Below are positions 24,717-37,022 of a stretch of DNA of 64,000 nt, in pieces; position 1 is the stretch's first letter; each line of letters opens with the position of its first letter. The position numbers and the translations under genes were made by a program. The stretch is from positions 248,001 to 312,000 of the forward strand of contig NZ_AZNZ01000002.1 of the NCBI RefSeq assembly GCF_000510725.1, read 5' to 3'. This DNA is from Pseudoxanthomonas sp. J31. GTDB taxonomy: Bacteria; Pseudomonadota; Gammaproteobacteria; Xanthomonadales; Xanthomonadaceae. The notes beneath the pieces were generated by a model, which did no database searches, was not told the DNA's origin, and saw only the letters and a list, made by a program, of their open reading frames with translations.

Positions 24717-25736
24717 TTGACGGCTATTGAAACCGGCCTGGCCGCCGCGCCGGCCGCTGCGCTGGCGCCCGCGCCCAGCACCCATCGCGCCCGTACCGGC
24801 ATCGTGATCGACGCCTCGGTCGACGTCTCGGCGGAGTTCCTGGCCGACCCGGACGTGGCGGTGATCCCGATCCCGATCAGGATCGGCGCCAGCACCTACA
24901 TCGACCAGCACGACCCGGAGGCCAGCGCGCGCTACATGCGCGAGAACGGCAACGGCGAGGGCGTGGCCGGGCAGTCGATCCCGCTGGACGCGGCGCAGAT
25001 GAAGAACTTCTTCATCGAGCGCTTCGCCCTGGACTACGACTCGGTCTACTGCCTGACCATCACCTCCACCCGCAGCCCGATCCACGAGGCCTGCAGCGAG
25101 GGCAGCGCGCTGGCGCTGCACCACATCCGCGGCCTGCGCCAGGCGGCCGAGATGCGGCGGCCGTTCCAGTTCCGGGTGATCGATACCCGCAACATGTTCG
25201 CCGGCTCCGGCATCGCGGCGATGGCGCTGCGCGACATGCTGCAGGCGGGGATGTCGCCCAAGGACGTCCGCGCCGAGCTGCTGCGGATCGTCGATACCAC
25301 CTACACCTACTACATCCCCGACGACCTGGGCTATGCACGCACCCGCTCGCGCGTGCGCGGCGACCGCAGCATCCACCTGACCAGCGTGCTGCTGGGAAGC
25401 GCGCTGGACATCAAGCCGATCATCCGCGGCTACCAGGGCGATACCCACCCGGTGAGCAAGTACCGCGGCCGCGCCCAGGCCTGGGGCAAGCTGTTCCGGT
25501 ACGCCGCGCGCAGGGTGGCCGAAGGCCAGCTGCACACCCCGCACGTGATCGTCTCCTACGCCGGGGCGATGGGCGAACTGCACGCGACCCCGGAACTGGG
25601 CGAGCTGCGCCAGGCCTGCGAGCGCGCCGGCGTCTCCCTGCACGTGCTGCAGATGAGCATCACCGGGATGATGAACATCGGCCCCGGCGGGCTGACCCTG
25701 GCCTATTCCGGCCCCGTCCCCAACGAGGCGCCCTGA
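24717..25736 (+). CDS. DegV-family (fatty-acid-binding-like) protein
   Basis: The 339-residue protein starts at a TTG behind AGGGGAAG. After a 27-residue Ala/Pro-rich lead-in it has the DegV pattern: GIVIDASVDVSAEFL, VAVIPIPIRIGASTYID, the Ser/Thr lipid-binding loop CLTITSTRSPIHEACSEG, and domain 2 with DTRNMFAGSG and LGSALDIKPIIRG. DegV/FakB proteins bind fatty acids, in Firmicutes for phosphorylation by FakA. No FakA-like kinase gene is nearby, so the role here is open. It is longer than typical DegV (about 280). Confidence 0.82.
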   Translation: MTAIETGLAAAPAAALAPAPSTHRARTGIVIDASVDVSAEFLADPDVAVIPIPIRIGASTYIDQHDPEASARYMRENGNGEGVAGQSIPLDAAQMKNFFIERFALDYDSVYCLTITSTRSPIHEACSEGSALALHHIRGLRQAAEMRRPFQFRVIDTRNMFAGSGIAAMALRDMLQAGMSPKDVRAELLRIVDTTYTYYIPDDLGYARTRSRVRGDRSIHLTSVLLGSALDIKPIIRGYQGDTHPVSKYRGRAQAWGKLFRYAARRVAEGQLHTPHVIVSYAGAMGELHATPELGELRQACERAGVSLHVLQMSITGMMNIGPGGLTLAYSGPVPNEAP

Positions 25737-25851
25737 GCGGCGACGGCCCGCACCGCTCCCGGCCGCCGGGAGAGCCCGGGCCGGAAATCGGCCGCGGCGG
25801 GCCTGGCCTGCCGCCGGATTCGCGCCGCCAAGCTGCGGCGGCGCTCCCCGG

Positions 25852-25879
25852 AAACGAAAGCGGCGCCTTGCGGCGCCGC
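25852..25879 (-). terminator. intrinsic terminator of rimO
   Basis: On the minus strand the stem GCGGCGCC / GGCGCCGC with a 4-base loop is followed by TTTCGTTT, 26 bases after the rimO stop. It sits between convergent genes and may also serve the DegV gene. Confidence 0.65.
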
Positions 25880-25905
25880 CCTCGAGGTTGCCGCCCGCGC
25901 AGGGC

Positions 25906-27273
25906 TCAGAGCACGCGCAGCGCCAGTGGCGAGGTGTCGCCGGTTTCGGCGTATTCGACCTCGCCGTAGAGGTCGTGCTCGTCGCTGCCCATGATCCGCA
26001 CGTCGACGAACTCGCCCGGCTGCAGGCCGGCATCGCGGCCGTCCTGGATCTGCACGGTGCCATCGATCTCCGGCGCATCGGCCATGGAGCGGGCGATCGC
26101 CAGCTCGCCGTCGAGGAAGTCCACCAGGCAGCGCTGCACGCTGCCGACCTTGGCCTCCAGGCGCGCGGCCGAGATCTCGCCCTGGCGCTCCATGAAACGG
26201 GCCAGGCGCTCCTGCTTGACCTCTTCCGGCACCGCGCCGGGCAGGTCGTTGGCGGCCGCGCCTTCCACCGGCGAATAGGCGAAGGCGCCGACGCGGTCCA
26301 GCTGGGCCTCGTCGAGGAAATCCAGCAGTTCCTCGAACTCGGCCTCGGTCTCGCCGGGGAAGCCGACGATGAAGGTCGAACGGATGGTCAATTCGGGGCA
26401 GGTCGCGCGCCAGCGCTGGATCCGCTCCAGGGTCTTGTCGACCGCGCCCGGGCGCTTCATCAGCCTGAGGATGCGCGGACTGGCGTGCTGGAACGGGATG
26501 TCCAGGTACGGCAGGACCTTGCCCTCGGCCATCAGCGGGATCACCTCGTCCACGTGCGGGTACGGGTAGACGTAGTGCAGCCGCACCCAGGCATCCAGCT
26601 CGGACAGGCCCTCGCACAGGGCCTTCATCCGGGTGGCGTACTCGCGGCCGCGCCAGGTGCCCGGCGCGTACTTCAGGTCCACGCCGTAGGCCGAGGTGTC
26701 CTGCGACACCACCAGCAGCTCGCGCACGCCGCCCTTGACCAGGCGCTCGGCCTCGCGCAGCACCTCGTCCACCGGCCGCGAAGCCAGGTCGCCGCGCATG
26801 GACGGGATGATGCAGAAGCTGCAGCGGTGGTTGCAGCCCTCGGAGATCTTCAGGTACGCGTAGTGGCGCGGGGTCAGCTTGATGCCGTAGTCCGGCACCA
26901 GGTCCACGAACGGGTCGTGCCTGGGCGGCAGTGCCTTGTGCACGGCCTCCATCACGCTGGCGTAGTCCTGCGGCCCGGACACGGCAAGCACGTCCGGGTA
27001 CTGCTCGCGGATCAGTTCCGAGCGCTTGCCCAGGCACCCGGTGACGATGACCTTGCCGTTCTCGTTCATCGCCTCGCCGATGGCGTCCAGCGATTCGGCC
27101 ACGGCCGAGTCGATGAAGCCGCAGGTGTTGACCACCACCACGTCGGCATCGTCGTAGGTCGGGACGATGTCGTAACCCTCCACCCGCAGCTGGGTGAGGA
27201 TGCGTTCGGAATCGACCAGCGCCTTCGGGCAGCCGAGGCTGACGAAGCCGACCTTGGGGTTGTGCACGGACAT
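25906..27273 (-). CDS. rimO: ribosomal protein S12 methylthiotransferase
   Basis: The 455-residue radical-SAM enzyme adds a methylthio group to an Asp of S12. The N-terminal UPF0004 domain has Cys15, Cys51 and Cys80 for one 4Fe-4S cluster. The radical-SAM motif is Cys147-x3-Cys151-x2-Cys154 ([16 protein letters not shown]), and the C-terminal TRAM domain ends the protein. The IPSMRG signature separates RimO from MiaB. The start at 27273 ([17 protein letters not shown]) is the family N-terminus. A minus-strand -10-like TATAAT lies about 60 bases upstream. Confidence 0.95.
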   Translation of the reverse strand: MSVHNPKVGFVSLGCPKALVDSERILTQLRVEGYDIVPTYDDADVVVVNTCGFIDSAVAESLDAIGEAMNENGKVIVTGCLGKRSELIREQYPDVLAVSGPQDYASVMEAVHKALPPRHDPFVDLVPDYGIKLTPRHYAYLKISEGCNHRCSFCIIPSMRGDLASRPVDEVLREAERLVKGGVRELLVVSQDTSAYGVDLKYAPGTWRGREYATRMKALCEGLSELDAWVRLHYVYPYPHVDEVIPLMAEGKVLPYLDIPFQHASPRILRLMKRPGAVDKTLERIQRWRATCPELTIRSTFIVGFPGETEAEFEELLDFLDEAQLDRVGAFAYSPVEGAAANDLPGAVPEEVKQERLARFMERQGEISAARLEAKVGSVQRCLVDFLDGELAIARSMADAPEIDGTVQIQDGRDAGLQPGEFVDVRIMGSDEHDLYGEVEYAETGDTSPLALRVL

Positions 27274-27424
27274 GGGAAGCTCGGGAACGGCGGGCGGGCG
27301 CGACCGGCGGGCCGGTGCGCGGGGCGCGCGATTATACCCGCCCCGGCCACCGCGCCCGCAGACGCGGCCGGAACGCCCGGGCGACGCATAATGGCGCCCC
27401 CCCCCCACAACCGAGGACGACGCC

Positions 27425-28126
27425 ATGGGCCAATGGATCCAGCTCGACACGCCCCGCGGCCAGGTCGCGACCTGGCAGGCCGGTCCGCCGTCGGCGCCGC
27501 GCGGCGGCCTGGTGGTGATCCAGGAGATCTTCGGGGTCAACCCGCACATCCGCGCGGTGGCCGAGGACTTCGTGTCCGAGGGCTACGCGGTGCTGGCGCC
27601 TGCGTTCTTCGACCCGGTGGAGCCCGGCGTGGAGCTGGGCTACGACGAGGCCGGCTTCGCCCACGGCCGCAAGCTGGCCGGCGAACTGGGCTTCGACGCC
27701 GCGCTGCAGATCCTCGATGCGGCCGCGCAGCGCCTGCGCCGCTACCTGGGCGCGTTCAACGAGCCGCGCGGCGCCGTGGGCACGGTCGGCTACTGCTGGG
27801 GCGGCACCCTGGCCATGCTCGGCGCACTGAGGCTGGGCCTGCCCTCGGTCAGCTACTACGGCGCGCGCAACACCGCCTTCCTCGACGACCCGGCCCTGGT
27901 CGCCAGCCCCAGGGCGCCGGTGATGTTCCACTTCGGCGAGCAGGACCCCTCGATCCCGCCGGAGGCGGTGGAGCAGCACCGGCTCAAGCTGCCGGGCATG
28001 CCGGTCCACACCTACCCCGCCGGCCACGCCTTCAACCGCGAGGTCGATCCGAAGGCCTACGACAAGCCCAGCGCGCGGCTGGCGCGCGAGCGCACCCTGG
28101 CCTTCTTCGCCGAGCACCTGCAGTGA
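27425..28126 (+). CDS. dienelactone hydrolase family protein
   Basis: This 233-residue alpha/beta hydrolase has the DLH triad Cys124 (GYCWGGTLA), Asp174 (GEQDPSIP) and His201 (PAGHAFNR). The N-terminal [19 protein letters not shown] is the family signature. Cys as nucleophile fits carboxymethylenebutenolidase-type enzymes, but no aromatic-degradation genes are near, so the natural substrate is unknown. CATAAT lies about 33 bases upstream as a possible -10. Its TGA overlaps the GTG of the HIT gene. Confidence 0.9.
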   Translation: MGQWIQLDTPRGQVATWQAGPPSAPRGGLVVIQEIFGVNPHIRAVAEDFVSEGYAVLAPAFFDPVEPGVELGYDEAGFAHGRKLAGELGFDAALQILDAAAQRLRRYLGAFNEPRGAVGTVGYCWGGTLAMLGALRLGLPSVSYYGARNTAFLDDPALVASPRAPVMFHFGEQDPSIPPEAVEQHRLKLPGMPVHTYPAGHAFNREVDPKAYDKPSARLARERTLAFFAEHLQ

Positions 28127-28530
28127 GCGGGTTCGAACTGGACCCGCGCCTGGCCGCCGACAGCGTGTTCGTCGCCGACGGGCCGCTGTCGCAGGTGCGG
28201 CTGATGGACGACACCCGCTTCCCCTGGCTGCTGCTGGTGCCGCGGGTGCCCGGGGCGCGCGAGTGGATCGACCTGGACGGCAACCAGCAGCGCCTGCTGC
28301 TGGCCGAGCTCAACCGCGCCGCGCAGGCGCTGCGCGCCACGCCCGGGGTGGAGAAGCTCAACATCGGCGCGCTGGGCAACGTGGTGGCGCAGCTGCACGT
28401 GCACCTGGTCGGCCGGCACCCGGGCGACGCCGCCTGGCCGGGGCCGGTGTGGGGCAGCGGCAGCGCGGTGCGGCACGCCCCGGAGGCGCTGGCGGCGGCT
28501 GCCGCGGACTGGCGTTCGCGGCTAGGATAG
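28123..28530 (+). CDS. HIT-family hydrolase
   Basis: This 135-residue protein has a histidine-triad motif in QLHVHLVGRHPGD, preceded by the beta-strand segment FPWLLLVPRVPGAREWIDL. HIT proteins hydrolyse nucleotide phosphoanhydrides or phosphoramidates. The GTG start overlaps the upstream stop (GTGA), making a two-gene unit with the hydrolase. The group with the LDPRLAADS N-terminus is common in proteobacteria, often next to unrelated enzymes. Confidence 0.88.
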   Translation: MSGFELDPRLAADSVFVADGPLSQVRLMDDTRFPWLLLVPRVPGAREWIDLDGNQQRLLLAELNRAAQALRATPGVEKLNIGALGNVVAQLHVHLVGRHPGDAAWPGPVWGSGSAVRHAPEALAAAAADWRSRLG

Positions 28531-28559
28531 GCGCCCTTTCCACTGCCGGTTACGCGCCC

Positions 28560-28724
28560 ATGGGTTCCAACGTGTTCGCCGCCCTCGTCCTGATCGTCGT
28601 GGGCCTGTTCTTCCTGGCCCGCAACCTGGGCTGGATCGACACGGGGCTGGGCGCGCTGCTGGCCACCTGGTGGCCGGCGGGCCTGGTGGTGGTCGGCGTG
28701 GCCATGCTGCTGCGGCGCAAGTAA
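28560..28724 (+). CDS. 54-residue two-span membrane protein (LiaF/DUF5668-like)
   Basis: This is a small protein with two hydrophobic segments around a W-I-D turn: FAALVLIVVGLFFLARNLGW and LLATWWPAGLVVVGVAMLL, ending RRK. The NLG...TWWP pattern is that of the LiaI/LiaF-like transmembrane region (DUF5668). It follows the HIT gene by 29 bases. A second copy of the same design is encoded at 28835-29014. Function is unknown; larger relatives act in envelope-stress sensing. Confidence 0.75.
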   Translation: MGSNVFAALVLIVVGLFFLARNLGWIDTGLGALLATWWPAGLVVVGVAMLLRRK

Positions 28725-28834
28725 GCCGCGCGGCCGCCGGTGACAGGGGGCGGCAGCGGTGGCTGACGCCTGTCACCTGACGCCGGTCCGGCGGCGGCGC
28801 AAGATGCGCTCCATCCCCCAAGGAGGAAGCCGCC

Positions 28835-29014
28835 ATGTGCCGTCGCCTGGTTCCCGCCCTCGTCCTGATCGTGCTGGGCGTCCTGTTCCTGCTCGACAAC
28901 CTCGGAATCGGCATCGATGCCGGCCGCGTGCTGTCCACCTGGTGGCCGCTGGCGCTGATCGCGGTCGGCGCCGGCTGGCTGCTGCGCCGCGGCGACGGCA
29001 CCCGCTGCGGCTGA
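28835..29014 (+). CDS. 59-residue paralogue of the preceding membrane protein
   Basis: It begins MCRRLVPALVLIVLGVLFLL, then DNLGIG, then LSTWWPLALIAVGAGWLLRR and a Gly/Asp/Cys tail. Alignment with the 54-residue neighbour gives shared ALVLIV-G--FL--NLG, TWWP and VG---LLRR, so this is a tandem duplicate. An excellent AGGAGGA ribosome site sits before the ATG at 28835. Cys residues near both termini are absent from the neighbour. It is convergent with dcd. Confidence 0.78.
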   Translation: MCRRLVPALVLIVLGVLFLLDNLGIGIDAGRVLSTWWPLALIAVGAGWLLRRGDGTRCG

Positions 29015-29032
29015 GCCGGCGGGCGCGCCTGC

Positions 29033-29605
29033 TCAGGTGCGCGGCAGGGTGACCCCGGTCTGGCCCTGGTACTTGCCGCCGCGGTCCTTGTACGAGGTCT
29101 CGCACACGTCGTCCGCGTCGGACTGGAGGAACAGCATCTGGGCCACGCCCTCGTTGGCGTAGATGCGCGCCGGCAGCGGCGTGGTGTTGGAGAACTCCAG
29201 GGTCACGTGGCCCTCCCACTCCGGCTCCAGCGGGGTGACGTTGACGATGATGCCGCAGCGGGCGTAGGTGCTCTTGCCCAGGCACACCACCAGCACGTCA
29301 CGGGGGATGCGGAAGTACTCCACCGTGCGCGCCAGCGCGAAGCTGTTGGGCGGGATGATGCACTCGTCGCCGACCACGTCCACGAAGCTCTTCGGGTCGA
29401 AGTTCTTCGGGTCGACGATGGTGGAGTTGATGTTGGTGAAGACCTTGAACTCGCGCGAGCAGCGCACGTCGTAGCCGTAGCTGGACGTGCCGTAGCTGAC
29501 GATGCGCCTGCCGTCGACCTGCTTCACCTGTCCGGGCTCGAACGGGTCGATCATGCCGTGCTGTTCGGCCATCGTCCGGATCCAGCGGTCGCTCTTGATG
29601 CTCAT
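29033..29605 (-). CDS. dcd: dCTP deaminase
   Basis: The 190-residue trimeric enzyme converts dCTP to dUTP for thymidylate synthesis. Conserved segments are [22 protein letters not shown], the [13 protein letters not shown] nucleotide site, [25 protein letters not shown] (catalytic Glu) and the C-terminal [12 protein letters not shown] lid. Length is normal. A minus-strand TACAAT about 40 bases upstream is a possible -10. It follows apbC/mrp in the same direction after a 118-base gap. Confidence 0.96.
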   Translation of the reverse strand: MSIKSDRWIRTMAEQHGMIDPFEPGQVKQVDGRRIVSYGTSSYGYDVRCSREFKVFTNINSTIVDPKNFDPKSFVDVVGDECIIPPNSFALARTVEYFRIPRDVLVVCLGKSTYARCGIIVNVTPLEPEWEGHVTLEFSNTTPLPARIYANEGVAQMLFLQSDADDVCETSYKDRGGKYQGQTGVTLPRT

Positions 29606-29723
29606 GCAGTGGTTCCCTGGGGCAAGGCGCGTGAACGCGCGATTGTAGGGGGCCGGCCGGGCCGCGTGTACCCGCGCCTGGCCGGGCCTCCCGCCGCGGC
29701 GGGGGGAAGCGCGGACCGGGGCG

Positions 29724-30794
29724 TCAGGCCAGCCGGGCCGCGATCGGAATCGAGGCGCGCGGGCGCCGGGCCAGCGCGGTGGCCAGCGCCTGCGCCGCGG
29801 CCAGGTAGGCCTGGGCCGGAGCCGCGTCCGGCGCGGCCACCACCACCGGCGCGCCGGCGTCGCCCTGCTCGCGGATGCGCAGGTCCAGCGGCAGCGAGCC
29901 CAGCAGCGGCACGCCGTAGCGCTCGGCCATGGCCTGCGCCCCGCCGTGGCCGAACACGTGCTCGACGTGGCCGCAGTTGCTGCACACGTGCATGGCCATG
30001 TTCTCGACGATGCCCAGCACCGGCACCTCGACCTTGTTGAACATGGCCACGGCCTTGCGCGCGTCCAGGGTGGCGATCTCCTGCGGCGTGGTCACCACCA
30101 CCGCACCGGCCACCGGGATCTTCTGCGCCAGGGTCAGCTGGATGTCGCCGGTGCCCGGCGGCAGGTCGACCACCAGGTAGTCCAGGTCGCCCCACAGGGT
30201 GTCGGTGAACAGCTGCATCAGCGCCGAGGTGGCCATCGGCCCGCGCCAGATCATGGGCGTGTCCTGCTCGACCAGCAGGCCGATGGACATGGCCTCGATG
30301 CCGAACGCGCGCATCGGCTCGATCGACTTGCCATCCGGGCTCTCCGGCCGCCCGGACAGGCCCAGCATGGCCGGCACGCTGGGGCCGTACACGTCGGCGT
30401 CGAGCACGCCGACGCGCGCGCCGAGCCTCTGCAGCGCCAGCGCCAGGTTCACCGCGGTGGTCGACTTGCCGACGCCGCCCTTGCCCGAGCCGACCGCGAC
30501 CACGTTGCGGATGCGCGGATGCGGGGCCAGCCCGCCCTGCACCGCGTGGGCGGCGATCCGCGGGCGCAGTTCGAACGTTTCCAGCGCCTGGCCGGCGGCG
30601 GCCAGGGCCGCCTCGGCGCGCGCCTGCAGCTGGGCCGCCCAGGCGGCGGAAAACGGGAATCCGGTGGTGCCCTGGACCTGGGCGCCGCGGCCGCCCGGGC
30701 GCGCGTCCCAACGCACGGCCGCACCGAGCGGGCCGCCGCCGGCCGGGTCTTCCAGGATGGCGAGGATGTCTTGGAGGGGGGAAGCAGCAGTCAT
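29724..30794 (-). CDS. apbC: Fe-S cluster carrier ATPase ApbC/Mrp
   Basis: The 356-residue P-loop NTPase carries and transfers Fe-S clusters. It has a short DUF59-like N-terminal region, the deviant Walker [12 protein letters not shown] at 102-112, switch [14 protein letters not shown], and the cluster-binding pair Cys-x2-Cys in [13 protein letters not shown]. The C-terminus is normal. The start at 30794 ([11 protein letters not shown]) is preferred over a longer reading that is Arg/Ser-rich and not conserved. In many proteobacteria mrp lies beside metG; here metG is 4 kb away. Confidence 0.93.
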   Translation of the reverse strand: MTAASPLQDILAILEDPAGGGPLGAAVRWDARPGGRGAQVQGTTGFPFSAAWAAQLQARAEAALAAAGQALETFELRPRIAAHAVQGGLAPHPRIRNVVAVGSGKGGVGKSTTAVNLALALQRLGARVGVLDADVYGPSVPAMLGLSGRPESPDGKSIEPMRAFGIEAMSIGLLVEQDTPMIWRGPMATSALMQLFTDTLWGDLDYLVVDLPPGTGDIQLTLAQKIPVAGAVVVTTPQEIATLDARKAVAMFNKVEVPVLGIVENMAMHVCSNCGHVEHVFGHGGAQAMAERYGVPLLGSLPLDLRIREQGDAGAPVVVAAPDAAPAQAYLAAAQALATALARRPRASIPIAARLA

Positions 30795-30950
30795 GTGTAG
30801 GTCACGCCAGGCCGGCCCCGCCCCGGGTGGCGCGGGCGACCGGCTCGATATCGGTTGAGCGCGCCACGGTACAAGAATGCGCGCCGCTTGGCTGCCCCCC
30901 GGCGGCGCCACGCAGCGTCCGCATCCGGTCAGCCGTACGGGGGCGGATGC

Positions 30951-30959
30951 TGGTATAAG
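30951..30959 (+). promoter_or_regulatory. extended -10 promoter for the DUF2147 gene
   Basis: TGGTATAAG is an extended -10 (TGn plus TATAAG) with no clear -35. It lies 49 bases before the start codon and so predicts a short 5' leader. Confidence 0.5.
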
Positions 30960-31008
30960 AGGCCAGGCCCGCCGCATCCGGCAGGCCATCTGCATCCGGG
31001 AGGAAAAC

Positions 31009-31449
31009 ATGCGCAAGACCCTGCTGGCCGGCCTCGCCCTGCCGCTTCTGGCCCTGGCCTCGATGACCGCCGCGGCCGCCGATCCGGTCGTCGGCCGCTG
31101 GAAGACCATCGACGGCGAGACCGGCAAGCCCAAGTCCTACGTCGAGATCACCCAGGCCGCCGACGGCAGCTTCAGCGGCCGGATCGTCGAACTGATCAAC
31201 CCCAGCCGCCCCAACCCGACCTGCGACAAGTGCAGCGACGACCGCAAGGGCAAGCCGATCACCGGCATGGAGATCATCCGCGGGATGAAGGCCGACGGCG
31301 GCGGCAAGTATTCCGGCGGCACCATCCTCAAGCCCGACGAGGGCAAGGTGTACAAGTCCAAGCTGGCCCTGATCGACGGCGGCAGGAAGCTGGAGGTTTC
31401 CGGCTGCGTCGCCTTCATCTGCAAGTCGCAGACCTGGATCCGCGAGTGA
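31009..31449 (+). CDS. secreted DUF2147 protein
   Basis: This 146-residue protein has a clean signal peptide (MRKTLLAGLALPLLALASMT, cut near AAAA-D). It shows the DUF2147 pattern: VVGRWKTIDGETGKPKSYVEI, DGSFSGRIVELINP, a CDKC pair, and a final GCVAFICKSQTWIR. Four Cys suggest disulfides. DUF2147 proteins are periplasmic or surface proteins, sometimes acid- or stress-induced, with no known enzyme activity. GGGAGG precedes the ATG and a textbook terminator follows, so it is monocistronic. Confidence 0.9.
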   Translation: MRKTLLAGLALPLLALASMTAAAADPVVGRWKTIDGETGKPKSYVEITQAADGSFSGRIVELINPSRPNPTCDKCSDDRKGKPITGMEIIRGMKADGGGKYSGGTILKPDEGKVYKSKLALIDGGRKLEVSGCVAFICKSQTWIRE

Positions 31450-31478
31450 CGCCGCATTAAGCAAGGCACAGGATCCGT

Positions 31479-31510
31479 GAAGGGGCGCCATGATGGCGCC
31501 CCTTCTTTTT
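31479..31510 (+). terminator. intrinsic terminator of the DUF2147 gene
   Basis: GAAGGGGCGCC / GGCGCCCCTTC is an 11-base perfect stem with an ATGAT loop followed by TTTTT, 29 bases after the stop. It is the clearest terminator in the window. Confidence 0.9.
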
Positions 31511-31696
31511 CACGGCGCCTGCACAATTCCCATACGTATGCATATTTCCGGGATAATCAGGGACTTACGTATATACAATGCAAATCGGTCGGCATTTACC
31601 CGATAGAAAAAAACTTCTGAAATAACGAATAACTCAACAATTATTTTTTCCTGAAGGTCCTAGCATTCCGGCGTCCCCCAAAGCGCAGGTGGCCGT
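31511..31696 (+). promoter_or_regulatory. AT-rich upstream region of the TonB-dependent receptor gene
   Basis: These 186 bases are strikingly AT-rich for this genome. CATACGTATG (31531-31540) is a perfect 10-base palindrome, and its TACGTA core recurs at 31566-31571, exactly 33 bases on (about three helical turns). GATAAT (31552) and TACAAT (31574) are -10 candidates. An A/T tract follows (31610-31655). The pattern suggests a regulated receptor promoter with two operator sites. Confidence 0.55.
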
Positions 31697-34681
<2,985 letters not shown>

Positions 34682-34689
34682 GCGCCGCC

Positions 34690-34722
34690 GCGCACGGGCC
34701 CGGCCCCGCCGGGCCCGTGCGC
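34690..34722 (+). terminator. 14-bp hairpin after the receptor gene
   Basis: GCGCACGGGCCCGG pairs perfectly with CCGGGCCCGTGCGC around a 5-base loop, 8 bases after the stop. No U-run follows, so termination may need Rho or the hairpin may protect the mRNA. Confidence 0.5.
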
Positions 34723-34800
34723 CGGGGCGCCGGCAGCCGCCCGGCGGGCCCGGAGCGCCCGCCATGCGATAATCGGCGGTCCCTTTCCCCACCGACCGCC

Positions 34801-36909
34801 ATGTCCCGCTCCGTCCTCGTCACCAACGCCCTGCCCTACGCCAACGGCCCGCTGCACCTGGGCCACCTGGTCGGCTACATCCAGGCCGACATCTGGGTCC
34901 GGGCGCGGCGCATGCGCGGGGACGCGGTGTACTACGTCTGCGCCGACGACACCCACGGCACCCCGATCATGCTGGCGGCGGAGAAGGCCGGGGTCACCCC
35001 GGAGGCCTTCATCGCCCGGATCAAGGCCGAGCACGAGCGCGACTTCGACGCCTTCGGCGTGGCCTTCGACTGGTACCACTCCACCCATTCGGAGGAGAAC
35101 CGCGAGTTGACCGGGCGTTTCTACGCCGCCCTGGAGGCGCGCGGCAGCATCGAGCGCCGCTCGATCGAGCAGCTGTACGACCCGGTCAAGCAGATGTTCC
35201 TGCCCGACCGCTACGTCAAGGGCACCTGCCCGCGCTGCAAGTCCCCGGACCAGTACGGCGACAACTGCGAGGTCTGCGGCGCCACCTACGGCCCCACCGA
35301 CCTGATCGACCCGCGCTCGGCCGTGTCCGGCGCCACCCCGGAGCTGCGTGCCTCCGAGCACTTCTTCTTCCGCCTGGGCCAGTACACCGAGGTGTTGCGC
35401 GAGTGGCTGGCCGGCGACGTGGCCCTGCCCGGGGTCAAGGCCAAGCTGGCCGAGTGGATCGACGGTGAAGGCGGCCTGCGCGACTGGGACATCTCCCGCG
35501 ACGCACCCTACTTCGGCTTCGAGATCCCCGGCCACCCCGGCAAGTACTTCTACGTGTGGCTGGACGCGCCGATCGGCTACTTCTCCAGCCTGCTGGCCCT
35601 GGCCCGCAGCGGCAAGGCCGGCGGCTTCGACGAGGCGGCCATGGAGCGGCTGCTGCAGCCGGGCGACCACGCCGAGCTGCACCACTTCATCGGCAAGGAC
35701 ATCGTCAACTTCCACGGCCTGTTCTGGCCGGCGGTGCTGCACGGCAACGGCCTGCGCAAGCCCGACCGCCTGCACGTCAACGGCTACCTGACCGTGGACG
35801 GGGCCAAGATGTCCAAGTCGCGCGGCACCTTCATCATGGCCCGCACCTACCTGGACGTGGGCCTGGACCCGGACGCGCTGCGCTACTACTTCGCGGCCAA
35901 GTCCTCCGGCGGCGTGGACGACCTGGACCTCAACCTGTCCGACTTCGTCGCCCGCGTGAACAGCGACCTGGTCGGCAAGTTCGTCAACATCGCAAGCCGC
36001 TGCGCCAAGCTGCTGGACGTGCACTTCGGCAACCAGCTGCCCGCGCCCGGCGCGGACGCCGGCACCAGCGAGGGCTGGGCGCAGGACGCCGCGCAGCTGC
36101 TGGCCCAGGTGCGCGAGGCGCTGGCCGGCGCGCCGGAGCTGTACCAGCACGACAACTTCGCCGCCGTGGCCCGCAACGCCATGGCCGCGGCCGACCTGGC
36201 CAACGAGTACATCGCGCGCACCGCGCCGTGGGCGCTGGCCAAGGACCCGGCACGCCGCGCCGACCTGCACCTGGTGCTGGGCACCGCGCTGCAGGCCTTC
36301 GCCGACATCGCCGGCGTGCTCAAGCCGATCGTGCCGGCCACCATCGCCCGGGTCGAGGCCTGGCTGGGCACGGAGCTGGCGCTGGACCGCCGCACCGAGC
36401 TGGCCGGCCGCACCCTGGCCGCCTACACCCCCCTGTTCACCCGTATCGACCCCAAGCTGATCGACGCCATGACCGAAGCCTCCAAGGACACCCTCGCCGC
36501 CGCTCCCGCCGCCCCCGCCCAGCCGGAAAAGAAGGCCGAGGCGAAGAAGGACGCCGCGCCGGCGGCCAGCGCGCCGCAGTACATCGGCATCGAGGACTTC
36601 GCCAAGCTCGACCTGCGCATCGGCAAGGTGCTGGAGTGCGGCTTCGTGGAAGGCTCGGACAAGCTGCTGCGCTTCCTGCTGGACGCCGGCGAGCTGGGCC
36701 AGCGCCAGATCTTCTCCGGCATCCGCGCCAGCTACGGCGAACCGGAGAAGCTGGTCGGCCGCAACGTCGTGTTCATCGCCAACCTGGCCCCGCGCAAGAT
36801 GCGCTTCGGCATCAGCGAGGGCATGATCCTGTCGGCCGGCTTCGACGGCGGTGCGCTGGCCCTGCTGGACGCCGACGAAGGCGCCCAGGCCGGCATGCCG
36901 GTGCGCTGA
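34801..36909 (+). CDS. metG: methionyl-tRNA synthetase
   Basis: The 702-residue class I synthetase charges tRNA-Met and fMet-tRNA. The HIGH motif is HLGH at 19-22, KMSKS is at 336-340, and the zinc-binding CPRCKSPDQYGDNCEVC knuckle is around residue 145. The anticodon domain follows. A Lys/Ala-rich linker leads to the C-terminal EMAP/Trbp111 tRNA-binding domain (FAKLDLRIGKVLECGFVEGSDKLL) that dimerises the enzyme. GATAAT about 27 bases upstream is a possible -10. Confidence 0.97.
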   Translation: MSRSVLVTNALPYANGPLHLGHLVGYIQADIWVRARRMRGDAVYYVCADDTHGTPIMLAAEKAGVTPEAFIARIKAEHERDFDAFGVAFDWYHSTHSEENRELTGRFYAALEARGSIERRSIEQLYDPVKQMFLPDRYVKGTCPRCKSPDQYGDNCEVCGATYGPTDLIDPRSAVSGATPELRASEHFFFRLGQYTEVLREWLAGDVALPGVKAKLAEWIDGEGGLRDWDISRDAPYFGFEIPGHPGKYFYVWLDAPIGYFSSLLALARSGKAGGFDEAAMERLLQPGDHAELHHFIGKDIVNFHGLFWPAVLHGNGLRKPDRLHVNGYLTVDGAKMSKSRGTFIMARTYLDVGLDPDALRYYFAAKSSGGVDDLDLNLSDFVARVNSDLVGKFVNIASRCAKLLDVHFGNQLPAPGADAGTSEGWAQDAAQLLAQVREALAGAPELYQHDNFAAVARNAMAAADLANEYIARTAPWALAKDPARRADLHLVLGTALQAFADIAGVLKPIVPATIARVEAWLGTELALDRRTELAGRTLAAYTPLFTRIDPKLIDAMTEASKDTLAAAPAAPAQPEKKAEAKKDAAPAASAPQYIGIEDFAKLDLRIGKVLECGFVEGSDKLLRFLLDAGELGQRQIFSGIRASYGEPEKLVGRNVVFIANLAPRKMRFGISEGMILSAGFDGGALALLDADEGAQAGMPVR

Positions 36910-37022
36910 TCCGCACTGCGGCCTGCGCCGCCCGGTGGCGCAGGCCCATCCGCGGGCGCGGCAACGGCGGCACCCGCAACGGCGGCCCGCGCCGCCCCAT
37001 GCAAGGGACGCGAGGGAGGCCG

